DNA of 64,000 bases from Archangium primigenium (GCF_016904885.1 NZ_JADWYI010000001.1:8923224-8987223); one strand, 5' to 3'; positions 31,023-40,203 are shown, numbered from the stretch's first letter. The notes: generated by a model from the sequence alone, not told the origin. Program-made: numbers and translations.

Positions 31023-34000
31023 ATGAACAACGAACGTGACCTGCTCGAGCAGGCCCTGGCGGTGCTGGAGGGCCAACGCGCGGTGCTCGGCGCCGAGGCC
31101 ACCGAGGCCGCGTTGGCCGCCTTGCGCGCGCGGCTCACCGCCCTGGCGGCCCACATGCCGCTGGAGCGCCGTCACGTCACGGTGTTGTTCGGGGACCTGT
31201 GCGGCTTCACCGCCCTGAGCGAGCGGATGGATCCGGAGGACGTGGGCGAGCTGATGAACCGGCTGTGGGAGCGCGTGGACGCGGCCATCTTCCGGCACGG
31301 CGGCCGCATCGACAAACACATCGGGGATGCCGTCATGGCGCTCTGGGGCGCGGATGGCTCGAGCGAGGACGACGCCGAGCGGGCCATCCACGCGGCCCTG
31401 GACATCCAGTCGCGCCTGGCGGCGTTTCCCGGCGCGCCGCCCGAGGGCATGCACATGCGCATCGGCATCCACACGGGGCCGGTGCTGCTCGGCGTGGTGG
31501 GCACGCTCGGCGAGCTCACGGTGATGGGCGACACCGTCAACACCGCCAGCCGCCTGGAGCAGGCCGCGCCGCCCGACGGCATCCTCGTGTCCCACGTGAC
31601 GTGGCGCCAGGTGAGCGAGGCCTTCGTGGCCGAGCCCCAGCCCGCCCTGCGGCTCAAGGGCAAACAGGAGGCGCTCCAGGTGTACCAGGTGCTGTCCGCC
31701 CGGCCCCGCGCCTTCCAGCGGCGCCGCGGCCTGGAGGGCATCTGGGCCCGGCTGGTGGGGCGCGAGCGGGAGCTGGGCACGCTGCGCGAGCAATTGCTCG
31801 AGGTCATCGCCGGCGGCGAGGCGCGCGCGGTCACCATCACCGGCGAGGCGGGCATCGGCAAGTCGCGGCTGCTCGGCGAGTTCGAGACGTGGCTGGAGGC
31901 GCTGGAGGTGACGCCCCTGTGCCTCCGGGGCCGCGCCAGCCCGGAGATGCGCCGCCACCCCAACGCCCTGCTGCGCGACCTGTTCTCCTTCCACCTCCAG
32001 GTGCAGGAGAGCGACTCGGCCGGCGTCATCCGCGCGCGCATGGAGGAAAGCTTCCAGGCGGCGCTGGGCCCCGGCGAGGGCAGTCAGATCCGCGCCCACC
32101 TGGCCGGCGCCCTCATCGGCTTCGACTTCAGCGCGAGCCCCCACCTCAAGGGCACGCACATGGACGAGCAGAGCCTGCGCGCGCGCGGCCTCGCCGCCCT
32201 GGGCGACTACTTCCACGCCCTCTTGCGGCGCGAGCCCATGGTGCTCTTCCTGGAGGACGTGCACTGGGCGGACGACAGCGCGTTGGATCTGCTCGAGCGC
32301 CTGTTCCAGACGCTGTCCGCCGAGCGCCTGCTGGTGGTGTGCACCGCGCGGCCCGAGTTCTTCGAGCGCCGCACGCGGTGGATCCACGCCGGCGCGCACC
32401 GGCGCCTGGAGCTCGCGCCGCTCGTGCCCGAGGACAGCCACCGACTGCTCTCGGAGCTCCTGCGCAAGGTGGAGGACATCCCCCCGGCGCTCGAGGCGCT
32501 CGTCGTCACCCGGGCCGAGGGCAACCCCTTCTACCTGGAGGAGCTCATCCAGATGCTGCTGGAGGAGGGCGTCATCCTCGTCTCCGGCGAGCGCTGGCGC
32601 GTGGAGGCCCGGCGGCTCACCACGCTCAAGGTGCCCCCCACCCTCAGCGGGGTGCTCCAGTCCCGCCTGGACAGCCTGCCGCCGCGCGAGCGGGAGATCC
32701 TCCAGCGCGCCTCCGTGGTGGGCCGCATCTTCTGGGACGAGTCGCTCCTGAGCATGGACGCCGAGGGCGCCACGTCCACCGCGCTGCACGACATCCTCGC
32801 CGCCCTCCAGGAGCGCGAGCTCATCTTCGAGCAGTCCAACTCCTCGTTCTCCGGCGCGCGCGAGTACATCTTCAAGCACGCCATCGTGCGCGAGGTGGCC
32901 TACGAAACGGTGCTCAAGCGCGAGCGGCGCACCATCCATGGCAGCATCGCGGAGTGGCTGCTGGCGCGCGGGGGCGGACGCTCGCGCGAGCACCTCGGGC
33001 TGCTCGCGGACCACCTGGAGGCCTCCGGCCAGGGCGAGCGCGCGGCCACGTCCCTGCGGCGCGCGGCGGAGGAGGCCCTGGGCCTGTTCGCCCACACCGA
33101 GGCCCGGGCCTTCCTGGAGCGCGCGCTGGCCCTGTGCGCCGAGGACAACCACCCCGAGCGCTACGCCATCGTGGCCGCGCGCGAGCGCGTGCACTCCATC
33201 CTCGGCAACCGGCCCGAGCAGCGCCTGGACCTGGACGCCATGGAGTCCCTGGCGGTGCGGCTGGGGGACGAGCGACGGCAGACGGAGGCGGCCCTGCGCC
33301 GCGCGCTCTACGCCCTGGAGGTGGGGGAGCTGGAGACGGGCGAGGAGGCGGTGCACAAGGCCATCCGGCTCGCCCAGGAGTTGGGCGACGTGCCCAGCGA
33401 GGCCATCGCCCACCTGCGCTGGGGCAGGATGCTGCGCCACCACCTGGGCGACTTCGTCCAGGCCCGCGTCCACTTCGAGCGCAGCCTCACGCTCGCCGAG
33501 TCGGCGCGGCTCGTCCAGGTGGAGGTGGAGAGCATGCTCAACCTGAGCGCCACCCTGCACGAGGGAGGAGACCTGGCCGCGGGCCTGGCCCACATCCAGC
33601 GGGTCCTCCCCTTCTGCCAGTCCCTCGGGGACCGGTGGCTGGAGATCTCCGCCCTGCGCTACCTGGCCTACATGCACAAGGACCTGGGTGACTTCGCCCG
33701 GGCCCGGGCCGACTTCGAGCAGACGCTCCAGTTCAGCCGCGTCATCGGCTACCGCTTCTGGGAGACCATGGACTGCTGCAACCTGGCGCGCATCCACCAC
33801 CACCTGGGCGACTCCGAGGGCGCGCTGGACTGGGCCGACCAGGCGCTGCGGCTGGCCGAGGAGACGGGCAGTCCGCGCTACCAGGGCTACATCTGGATGA
33901 GCCGGGGGCTCGCGCTGATGGCGCTCGAGCGCCTGAGCGAGGCGCGCGACGCCTTCCTCCACTCGCGGCGCATCCGCGTGGAGACGCGCATGCCCCACCT

Positions 34001-34358
34001 GGAGTTGGAGGCCGTGACGGGGCTGGCCGCCGTGGAGCTCGCCAGTGGGCACCCCCTGCTGGCGCTCGGGTATATCGAGCAGCTATTGCCCGCGCTCCAG
34101 GCCGAGGGCCTCCACGGCGTGGAGGAGCCCTTCTGGATGTGGCTCACCTGCTTCCGGGTGCTGCGCGCCCAGGGAGACCGGCGCGCCCTGCTCGTGCTGG
34201 AGCAGGCCCACCAGCGGATGCAGACGCTGGTGGGGAAGATCCAGGACGAGTCGCTCCAGCGCTCGTTCCTGGGCATTCCCACCCACCGCACGCTGCGCGA
34301 GGAGTGGCTGCGCCTCTTCGGCGACACCCACGCGCCGTTCGCCCGGCCCCTGCAGTAG
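31023..34358 (+). CDS. Class III adenylate/guanylate cyclase-AAA ATPase-TPR regulator
   Basis: 1111 residues. After a coiled N-terminus, the cyclase domain (about 50-225) keeps both metal Asp residues (Asp58 in LFGDLCGF, Asp102 in HIGDAVMA), Lys98 for purine recognition, and the MGDTVNTASRLE transition-state segment, so it should be active; the Asp in VMGDT favours ATP. An AAA-type ATPase follows, with Walker A GEAGIGKS near 275 and Walker B 'LFLEDVHWADDSALD' near 412. About ten TPR-like repeats fill 640-1080. Soluble. GGAGG immediately precedes ATG-ATG, so either could be used; 31023 gives a little more spacing. It probably senses a protein partner via TPRs and makes cAMP. Confidence 0.85.
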   Translation: MNNERDLLEQALAVLEGQRAVLGAEATEAALAALRARLTALAAHMPLERRHVTVLFGDLCGFTALSERMDPEDVGELMNRLWERVDAAIFRHGGRIDKHIGDAVMALWGADGSSEDDAERAIHAALDIQSRLAAFPGAPPEGMHMRIGIHTGPVLLGVVGTLGELTVMGDTVNTASRLEQAAPPDGILVSHVTWRQVSEAFVAEPQPALRLKGKQEALQVYQVLSARPRAFQRRRGLEGIWARLVGRERELGTLREQLLEVIAGGEARAVTITGEAGIGKSRLLGEFETWLEALEVTPLCLRGRASPEMRRHPNALLRDLFSFHLQVQESDSAGVIRARMEESFQAALGPGEGSQIRAHLAGALIGFDFSASPHLKGTHMDEQSLRARGLAALGDYFHALLRREPMVLFLEDVHWADDSALDLLERLFQTLSAERLLVVCTARPEFFERRTRWIHAGAHRRLELAPLVPEDSHRLLSELLRKVEDIPPALEALVVTRAEGNPFYLEELIQMLLEEGVILVSGERWRVEARRLTTLKVPPTLSGVLQSRLDSLPPREREILQRASVVGRIFWDESLLSMDAEGATSTALHDILAALQERELIFEQSNSSFSGAREYIFKHAIVREVAYETVLKRERRTIHGSIAEWLLARGGGRSREHLGLLADHLEASGQGERAATSLRRAAEEALGLFAHTEARAFLERALALCAEDNHPERYAIVAARERVHSILGNRPEQRLDLDAMESLAVRLGDERRQTEAALRRALYALEVGELETGEEAVHKAIRLAQELGDVPSEAIAHLRWGRMLRHHLGDFVQARVHFERSLTLAESARLVQVEVESMLNLSATLHEGGDLAAGLAHIQRVLPFCQSLGDRWLEISALRYLAYMHKDLGDFARARADFEQTLQFSRVIGYRFWETMDCCNLARIHHHLGDSEGALDWADQALRLAEETGSPRYQGYIWMSRGLALMALERLSEARDAFLHSRRIRVETRMPHLELEAVTGLAAVELASGHPLLALGYIEQLLPALQAEGLHGVEEPFWMWLTCFRVLRAQGDRRALLVLEQAHQRMQTLVGKIQDESLQRSFLGIPTHRTLREEWLRLFGDTHAPFARPLQ

Positions 34359-34365
34359 CCGCGCG

Positions 34366-34944
34366 CTAGAAGCGCAGACCCACCGTGGCCACGACGTCGA
34401 AGAAGCCGCCGCTCGGATCCTCCACCTGGTTGGACAGGTCCTCGCTGAGCAGCAGCCGGTACGTCGCACGGGCGCCCGCGGTGAGCTTGCCCACGTTGAA
34501 CTCGACGCCCGCGGCCAGGGGCAGCTCGCCCACCAGGCCGGACCGGTAGCCGCCCAGCAGCGTGCCCTCGGCGAAGACGTACGAGCCGCCCACGCCCACG
34601 CCCACGAAGGGACGCACCACCTCGATGAAGGGCAGGGACAGCTTGGCCAGCGCGCTGCCACCGTGGCGCGTCAGGGCCAGGTCGAACACGCCCGCGCTGC
34701 TGATGGGGTTGTACGCCCCCTCGTAGCCGATCTCGAAGCCGAGGAAGCGCAAGGGTTGCAGATTCAACGTCGCACCCCAGGACGGGCCCACCTGGACGAA
34801 GTTGCCTCGGGTGCCCGTGTAGTTGCCCACGCCACCCTTGAGGAAGACCTTCACCTTGCCCGTGGGATCCTCCTGGGCCGCCGCCGTTCCCGCCGTGCCC
34901 AGTGCCGCCACCAGTCCCAACACCGCCATTGCTTGACGCGACAT
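34366..34944 (-). CDS. Small outer-membrane beta-barrel protein, copy 1
   Basis: 192 residues; ATG at 34944 with AGGAG 7 bases upstream. The signal peptide ends near AAAQ (23/24). The mature protein has regular alternating strands (VKVFLKGGVGNYTG, LRFLGFEIGYEGAY, VRPFVGVGVGGSYVF, FNVGKLTAGARATYRLLL) and ends in an aromatic residue after GLRF, the outer-membrane insertion signal; about eight strands fit the length. It is clearly homologous to the copy at 36102, sharing 'FVGVGVGGS', 'LGEVPVSAG/LVGELPLAAG' and the 'VATVGLRF/LATAGLRF' end. No specific function can be assigned. Confidence 0.75.
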   Translation of the reverse strand: MSRQAMAVLGLVAALGTAGTAAAQEDPTGKVKVFLKGGVGNYTGTRGNFVQVGPSWGATLNLQPLRFLGFEIGYEGAYNPISSAGVFDLALTRHGGSALAKLSLPFIEVVRPFVGVGVGGSYVFAEGTLLGGYRSGLVGELPLAAGVEFNVGKLTAGARATYRLLLSEDLSNQVEDPSGGFFDVVATVGLRF

Positions 34945-35054
34945 GTCCACTCTCCTGTTCGCCGATGCGTGGGCGCAGGCTAGGCATCCACCGCGTGGGT
35001 GTGCATCCCCCCGCGGTGGAATTGTTGGACAGTGGTGTCGCGCCGCCCGGGACC

Positions 35055-36023
35055 TCAGGGCTGGGTGGCGGGCTTCTGGATGTCGATCTGGAAGCGGTAG
35101 CCGTCCTCACGCACGTAGACACTGTTGCCCTGGGCCGCGTCGAGCGGGGAGATCTCCCCCTCGGCGTCGAGCGTGCCCACGCGCATGACGCGCGAGTCCT
35201 GGTTCACCCGGCGCGCCAGCCGTCCGAGCCAATCCGCCGCGGGGCTCTCCGCGCCGTCCAGCCGCACCTGGTGCCGCTCCACGTCATGGCCCTCGGCATC
35301 GAACACGCGGAAGGTCACCGTGCTGCCCGCGGGCAGCGCCTCGCGCGCGAGCACCGGCTCCACCTCGCGCCACGCCAGGCCGCCGAGCGTCTTGGCCGCG
35401 CCGAGCTCCACGTCCACGCACGCGTAGAAGGCCTCCGGGCTGTCCGAGCGCTGCCAGATATTGTAGATGACGTGCTTGCCCGTCCTGCCCTGCGGGAAGG
35501 GGCAGTTGAGCGTGTAGCGGCTGTTGATGAGCGGCGCGCTCGGCACCGTGCAGAAGGGCGTCGACTCCAGGTCCGACCACTTGAGCGGCCTGGTCGGGTC
35601 ATACCCCTGCCGGGTGATGAAGAACTGGAAGTCGCGCGCCGCGTGCGGCGCGGTGGCGTGGTAGACGAAGTCGAAGCGGCCCTGCCCATTGGGCGCGATG
35701 CGCTTGCTCGGCCAGTCCGAGCGCGCCAGGTCCAGGCCCTTGTGGACCTCGCTGTTGGCGCTGCACAGCTTGCCGTCCGGGATGAGCGCGCGGTGATTGC
35801 CGTTGGCGTCGCCCTGCCGCACGCCGTTCCAGTCGTAGAACGCCTGCGTCCCGCCCGCCGCGATGGCGGCCTTGCACGCGGCCGACTTGGGCGTCTCCGG
35901 CCCCTCCTTGTAACAGCCGTACACGCGGCTCAGGGGGACCTCGATGGAACCGTGGGCGAAGGACGTGCCCGCGCTCATCAGGGACAGCAGGGCCACGGGC
36001 GACGCGACGAGAAAGTTCCGCAT
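35055..36023 (-). CDS. AA10 lytic polysaccharide monooxygenase with GbpA2-like C-terminal domain
   Basis: 322 residues. The signal peptide (MRNFLVASPVALLSLMSAGTSFA) cuts before His24, leaving HGSIEVP as the mature start; this His and His127 in 'ATAPHAARDFQFFIT' form the copper 'histidine brace' of AA10 enzymes. The catalytic module ends near 205 (TLNCPFPQGRTGKHVIYNIWQRSD...). The last ~100 residues (ALPAGSTVTFRVFD, VRLDG, SPLDAAQGNSVYV) match the second domain of Vibrio GbpA. It should oxidatively cleave chitin or cellulose outside the cell. A hairpin abuts its start codon. The two flanking genes encode homologous beta-barrels on the same strand. Confidence 0.88.
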   Translation of the reverse strand: MRNFLVASPVALLSLMSAGTSFAHGSIEVPLSRVYGCYKEGPETPKSAACKAAIAAGGTQAFYDWNGVRQGDANGNHRALIPDGKLCSANSEVHKGLDLARSDWPSKRIAPNGQGRFDFVYHATAPHAARDFQFFITRQGYDPTRPLKWSDLESTPFCTVPSAPLINSRYTLNCPFPQGRTGKHVIYNIWQRSDSPEAFYACVDVELGAAKTLGGLAWREVEPVLAREALPAGSTVTFRVFDAEGHDVERHQVRLDGAESPAADWLGRLARRVNQDSRVMRVGTLDAEGEISPLDAAQGNSVYVREDGYRFQIDIQKPATQP

Positions 36024-36024
36024 G

Positions 36025-36053
36025 GGGGAAAACTCCGATTCCGGGATTTCCCC
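36025..36053 (-). promoter_or_regulatory. Leader hairpin at the LPMO start codon
   Basis: GGGGAAA (36025-36031) pairs with TTTCCCC (36047-36053). The stem ends one base before the LPMO ATG and its 15-base loop contains the CGGAG ribosome site, so folding could expose or hide the site. A weaker CCCGA/TCGGG stem lies just upstream, after the preceding gene's stop. Confidence 0.35.
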
Positions 36054-36101
36054 TAATGGAGGAAACCCGACGGATTTTCGGGTCATCCCCCGGCGAACGA
36101 A

Positions 36102-36683
36102 TCAGAAGCGCAGGCCCGCGGTGGCGAGCAGGTCGAGGTAGTCCCACAGCGCGTGGTCCTTCGCCTCCGAGCCCACCAGCAGCCGCCACGCCGTGCGCGC
36201 GCCCACCCGGAGGCGGCCCGAGCCGAACTCGATGCCCGCGGACACGGGCACCTCGCCCAGCAACGTCGTGCGTCCGAACAGCTCGTCACCGCGCGGCTCC
36301 AGGGCGAACGAGCCGCCCACGCCCACGCCCACGAAGGGCCGCACGAACCGGGACACCGGCAGCGAGAGCCGGGCCAGCACGGAGACGCCGTTGCGCAGCA
36401 GGTGGTGGTCATAGCGCTCACCGTCATAGAAGAAGTTCCTCGAGCCCTCGTAGCTCAGCTCGACGGCGAAGAAGCGTGAGGGCTCGAACGCCACGCCCAC
36501 GCCCCAGCTCGGGCCCAGATGCGAGACGACGCCCAGGCCCGTCGGGAAGACGCCCCCGCCGCCCCGCAGGAAGACCGTCTTGCCGCTCTGGAACGCCTCC
36601 TCTTCCTCGGCCGCCGCCGCCCGCGTTGCCCAGCCCAGCGCCGCGACCAGTCCCAGTGCCACCACGCCTGCATGACGCGACAT
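36102..36683 (-). CDS. Small outer-membrane beta-barrel protein, copy 2
   Basis: 193 residues from ATG at 36683, with a Sec signal cut near RAAAA. A Glu-rich mature start is followed by the same strand series as the copy at 34366 (TVFLRGGGGVF, SRFFAVELSYEGSRNFF, VRPFVGVGVGGSF, RLRVGARTAWRLLVG) and the same GLRF end. Both copies have two-residue-different lengths and share signal peptides (MSRxAxxVLGLVAALG), so they derive from duplication. The pair brackets the LPMO gene. Ligand unknown; a structural or small-pore role is possible. Confidence 0.74.
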   Translation of the reverse strand: MSRHAGVVALGLVAALGWATRAAAAEEEEAFQSGKTVFLRGGGGVFPTGLGVVSHLGPSWGVGVAFEPSRFFAVELSYEGSRNFFYDGERYDHHLLRNGVSVLARLSLPVSRFVRPFVGVGVGGSFALEPRGDELFGRTTLLGEVPVSAGIEFGSGRLRVGARTAWRLLVGSEAKDHALWDYLDLLATAGLRF

Positions 36684-36772
36684 CCCAGCCCCCATGTGCT
36701 CTGTCAGGAGCGCGCAGGCTAGCCAGCCCTGGCGTCGCCGCCCAACGACTTTCCCGGCATCCGTCCGCCAGG

Positions 36773-36822
36773 GAAAAAACAGCGGGGCCGGCGACCCTCC
36801 GGTGAGGAGGACCACCGGCCCC
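36773..36822 (-). terminator. Rho-independent terminator after cglD
   Basis: On the minus strand GGGGCCGG (36822-36815) pairs with CCGGCCCC (36791-36784), followed after GCTG by T6 (36779-36774). It lies 22 bases beyond the cglD stop, between it and the beta-barrel gene on the same strand. This is one of the two clear intrinsic terminators in the window. Confidence 0.82.
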
Positions 36823-36843
36823 GGGACGACCCGACGCGCGGCC

Positions 36844-39800
36844 TCAGTTGAGCTTCGGCTCGCAGCGGCAGGAGCTCATGTTGCACTGCGTGTCGCCGCC
36901 GCAGGTGCCCCCGCAGTTGTCCCGGCAGATGCAGGCGCAGGAGTTGGCATCCGCCTGGTAGGACGGGCCGCAGTTGAGCGCCGCCGTGTCACAGACACAG
37001 GCACAGGCGGTGGCGTCGAAGCGGAAGCCCGGCGAGCAGCTCGCGGACGCGGCGCACTGGCAGGTGCAGGTGCTGGTGTTGCAGGCCTGGAAGCTGCCGC
37101 ACATGCCGCCGCACTCCGAGCCGCAGGCGAAGTCACACACGTTCTTGTTCGTGTTGCACACCGTGCCGGGAGCGCCCCCACCGCCACAGTCCGACGGGCA
37201 GTCGCACCGGTTCGTCTGCCGGTTGCACACGAGGTTGCCCTTGCAGAAGTCCGGGTCCGCGGGATCGTAGTAGCCCGCGTCCGTCGCGCACGGCGGCGGG
37301 CTGCCCTCGGCGTTGCGCGACAGGTCGCTCCAGTAGCGGTAGGAGATGGCCGCCCGGGTGGCGCCCGCGTTGGCCGGACGGCACGCGCCGTAGAAGGCCA
37401 GGGCCTGGCTGATGCCGTCCACGTCGAAGCCGTTGACGCGGCTGCGCGGCAGGTCGTTCTTGTTGCACAGGGACTCGTTCTGCACCGCCTCCACGGCCAC
37501 GCGCACCGAGGCGCCGATGGGCGGCTTGAGCGTGCGGTAGCCCGTGGAGGCGATCACGCTGTCCATGATGCTGCCGATGGTGTTCTGGATGGAGCTGGTG
37601 CTGCGGATGCTGCCCACGATGCCGCCGGTGGCCTGGATGACGTCCTTGTGGCGCAGGTCGTGGATGGGTTCGCCCGGGTAGCACTCCCCGCCGTCCGCGG
37701 AGTCGCAGATGATGCCGTGCATCTGGATGGGCGTCCCGGTGGGGTTGGCGCCCTTGAAGTAGTCGATGTACGAGCTGACGGGCGTGGTGTCGTTCGTGTC
37801 GCGCACGTCGGTCAGGATGATGACCACCAGGCGCGCCCCGGCGCGGTACTTCTTGTCCGCGGCCGTGCTGGAGCTGGACATGTAGTCCACCGCGGCCCGC
37901 GCGCTCGCCAGGGTCATCTCCTCGCTGGAGCCGGACACGTCGATCCAGCAGCGCTGGGTGGTATCCGGGCACGCGGCGTCACGCTGGAGCCACGCCTTGA
38001 ACTGGTTGATGTCCCGGGTGAAGCCGCGGAACACGCCGCCGTTGGGCAGGCCATAGCCCATCTGGGTATACGACGAGGTCACCATGGAGATGCGCCAGTC
38101 GAGCTGCGAGTTGCCCAGCCGGTTGGCCACCGCCGCGGCGGCGTTGCCCAGCGCGCTCTGGGACGTGGCCATGGAGCCGCTGTCATCCACCACGAAGAGG
38201 AAGTCCGCCATGCCGTTGCCAGTGGTGAAGGGCTCGCACTGCACCGCGTCCGAGTCACCGAACTGGGCCAGCGCCGTGCCGCCCGCCGTGTCGCCCATCA
38301 CGAAGAGACCCGGCTCGGTGAAGCGCGCCGCGGGGGTGATGGCCACCACCACGAGCACGCTCGCGTTGGAGCGGTGCACGTACTGCGCCTGGATCTTGAA
38401 CGGTCCGGGCGTGGACGCGCCCCCGGCGAGCGAGCCCGCGCCCGAGCCCACCAGCCCATTGGCCACCGTGTTGGCGTAGTCGCGCAGGGACACCGCCGAG
38501 CCCTGGTCATAGAAGGCCTGCACCGCGGGGTAGCCGTCCCACGAGGTGAACGTCTGCGTGGTGCCCGGCTTCACCGCCGGGGAGAACTGGCCACGCACGT
38601 ACAGCTCGTCGCCCACCACCGTGGTGGACGAGCCCGCCTGGGTGCGCTTGTAGGCGACGAAGGCCACCTGGTTCGTGTCGTCGTACCCCACGAAGCCCCG
38701 CGTCTTGCCGCCCACGACGATCTGCTTCACTTCCTTGAAGGAGGGCCGGAGCGCCAACCGGATGTCTCCGCCGTTGTCCTCCTGGAAGCTCACCTGGCGC
38801 AGGTTCTGCGCCGCGCAGGCGTGGCCCGCGGGGCCGCTGCCATCCCGGCCATTGAGCGGATCCAATTCGCCTGGGTCCACCCGGCCATTCTGGTTGGAGT
38901 CCTCGGCGCCATCCGCGATGCCGTCCCCGTCCGAGTCGGCCTTGAGCGGATCCGTCTGGGTGGAGGGGTCCGCGTCGCCCACGTAGCCGCACGTGGTGAC
39001 GGGCGCGCCGCTCGTCGGCACCCCGCGCTCCACGCCATCCAGCAGGCCGTCATGGTCCGTGTCGCGATCCGTGGGATCCGTCTCGCCGGGGTCGCGCTTG
39101 CCATTGGCGTTCAGATCCTCGCCCAGGAAGGTGCCCTGGTTGGGACCATCCAGGAGCCCGTCACAGTCCGAGTCCTTGGAGAGGGGATCCGTCTCGCCCC
39201 GGTCCACTTGGCCGTTGTGGTTGCGGTCCTCCACGCCGTCCTTGAGGCCGTCCCCGTCCGTGTCGGGGTTGCGCCAGTTCGTCTCACCGGGATCGTGCAC
39301 GCCGTTGTGGTTGGCGTCCTCGATGTGGTCCGGAATGCCGTCACCGTCGGAGTCCTGGAGGGGACCGCCGCCGCAATCCGTCCCATCCTTGGGGTCGGTC
39401 TCGCCCGGATCCTTGAGGCCATTGCCGTTGAGATCCTCGGCGCCATCCAGGCACGAGTCCCCGTCCGTGTCGGCGTTGAGCGGGTCGGTGCCGGTGACGT
39501 TGCGCTCGGTGGCGTCCGACAGCTTGTCACCATCCGTGTCGCGCTTGCGGGGATCCGTCTCGCCTGGATCCAGCTTGCCGTTGCGGTTGGTGTCCTCCTC
39601 GCCGTCCGAGAGCCCGTCTCCGTCCGAGTCCCGGTTGGCGGGATCCGTCTCGCCCGGATCCAGGCGGCCGTTGTGGTTGCGGTCCTCGAGGCCATCCAGG
39701 ATGCCGTCCCCGTCCGTGTCTGGGTTGGTGGGGTTGGTGCGGCTGCTGGGGTCCAGGTCCGACTGGAAGCTCTTGAGACACTGCGGCAGGGTATTGAGCG

Positions 39801-40203
39801 AGGCCGTGCGACCGACCTCCAGACCGTCGCGCAGGCCGTCCCCATCCGAGTCCCAATTGCCCGGATCCGTGCGCGCGTCCACCGCGTAGATGTTGCCCCA
39901 CTCCTCGGCGTCGGACAGGCCGTCACAGTCGGAGTCGATCTTCGTGTTGTTGGAGGAGCGCGGCCCCGGGGGCGGTCCATAGGGGGGCGCGGGAGGAACG
40001 GGCTCGGGCGGCTCGGTGGGAGGACATCTCGGGTTGTTGGGGTCCGGGCAGCCCGTGGGCGTCGTCACCACACACGCGGGATCATTGGGATCCGTGCAGT
40101 TCGCGTTGGGATCCAAGGGCCCGGGTTTGGCGCCACCACCATCGTCACAACCAAAGACAAACGCGGCCAGGGCGGCCGCGAGCATACGGGGAGGGGCTCT
40201 CAT
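36844..40203 (-). CDS. cglD: Adventurous-gliding-motility lipoprotein CglD
   Basis: 1119 residues, close to M. xanthus CglD (about 1200). Lipobox FVFGC gives Cys19. A Pro-rich linker (about 30-84) leads to some 13 thrombospondin type-3-like calcium repeats of the form DSDGDGLxDGxED (about 85-447). A vWA domain follows (about 660-900) with MIDAS 'VVDDSGSMATS' near 670. The last 120 residues are Cys-rich, EGF-like (CDFACGSECGGMCGS). CglD is an outer-membrane component of the focal-adhesion gliding machinery, transferable between cells. The vWA and Ca2+ repeats suggest a surface adhesin role. It ends with a strong terminator. Best match to CglD, but related vWA/TSP3 lipoproteins exist. Confidence 0.85.
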   Translation of the reverse strand: MRAPPRMLAAALAAFVFGCDDGGGAKPGPLDPNANCTDPNDPACVVTTPTGCPDPNNPRCPPTEPPEPVPPAPPYGPPPGPRSSNNTKIDSDCDGLSDAEEWGNIYAVDARTDPGNWDSDGDGLRDGLEVGRTASLNTLPQCLKSFQSDLDPSSRTNPTNPDTDGDGILDGLEDRNHNGRLDPGETDPANRDSDGDGLSDGEEDTNRNGKLDPGETDPRKRDTDGDKLSDATERNVTGTDPLNADTDGDSCLDGAEDLNGNGLKDPGETDPKDGTDCGGGPLQDSDGDGIPDHIEDANHNGVHDPGETNWRNPDTDGDGLKDGVEDRNHNGQVDRGETDPLSKDSDCDGLLDGPNQGTFLGEDLNANGKRDPGETDPTDRDTDHDGLLDGVERGVPTSGAPVTTCGYVGDADPSTQTDPLKADSDGDGIADGAEDSNQNGRVDPGELDPLNGRDGSGPAGHACAAQNLRQVSFQEDNGGDIRLALRPSFKEVKQIVVGGKTRGFVGYDDTNQVAFVAYKRTQAGSSTTVVGDELYVRGQFSPAVKPGTTQTFTSWDGYPAVQAFYDQGSAVSLRDYANTVANGLVGSGAGSLAGGASTPGPFKIQAQYVHRSNASVLVVVAITPAARFTEPGLFVMGDTAGGTALAQFGDSDAVQCEPFTTGNGMADFLFVVDDSGSMATSQSALGNAAAAVANRLGNSQLDWRISMVTSSYTQMGYGLPNGGVFRGFTRDINQFKAWLQRDAACPDTTQRCWIDVSGSSEEMTLASARAAVDYMSSSSTAADKKYRAGARLVVIILTDVRDTNDTTPVSSYIDYFKGANPTGTPIQMHGIICDSADGGECYPGEPIHDLRHKDVIQATGGIVGSIRSTSSIQNTIGSIMDSVIASTGYRTLKPPIGASVRVAVEAVQNESLCNKNDLPRSRVNGFDVDGISQALAFYGACRPANAGATRAAISYRYWSDLSRNAEGSPPPCATDAGYYDPADPDFCKGNLVCNRQTNRCDCPSDCGGGGAPGTVCNTNKNVCDFACGSECGGMCGSFQACNTSTCTCQCAASASCSPGFRFDATACACVCDTAALNCGPSYQADANSCACICRDNCGGTCGGDTQCNMSSCRCEPKLN
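38861..39948 (-). repeat. Tandem thrombospondin type-3-like calcium repeats inside cglD
   Basis: About 13 imperfect units of roughly 75-85 bases, each coding D-x-D-x-D-G-L-x-D-G-x-E-D/N then 'RNHNGRLDPGETDP'-like text. The DNA shows repeated GTCTCGCC and CCGTCCCCGTC blocks. Some units are shortened or interrupted (for example SDCDGLLDGPNQGTFLGED). Such arrays often change in copy number by recombination. Confidence 0.8.

Noticed and set aside
39110-39980. TSP3 repeat DNA considered as a CRISPR or tandem non-coding array
   Set aside because: Units are imperfect, in frame, of variable length and encode Asp-rich calcium motifs in cglD.
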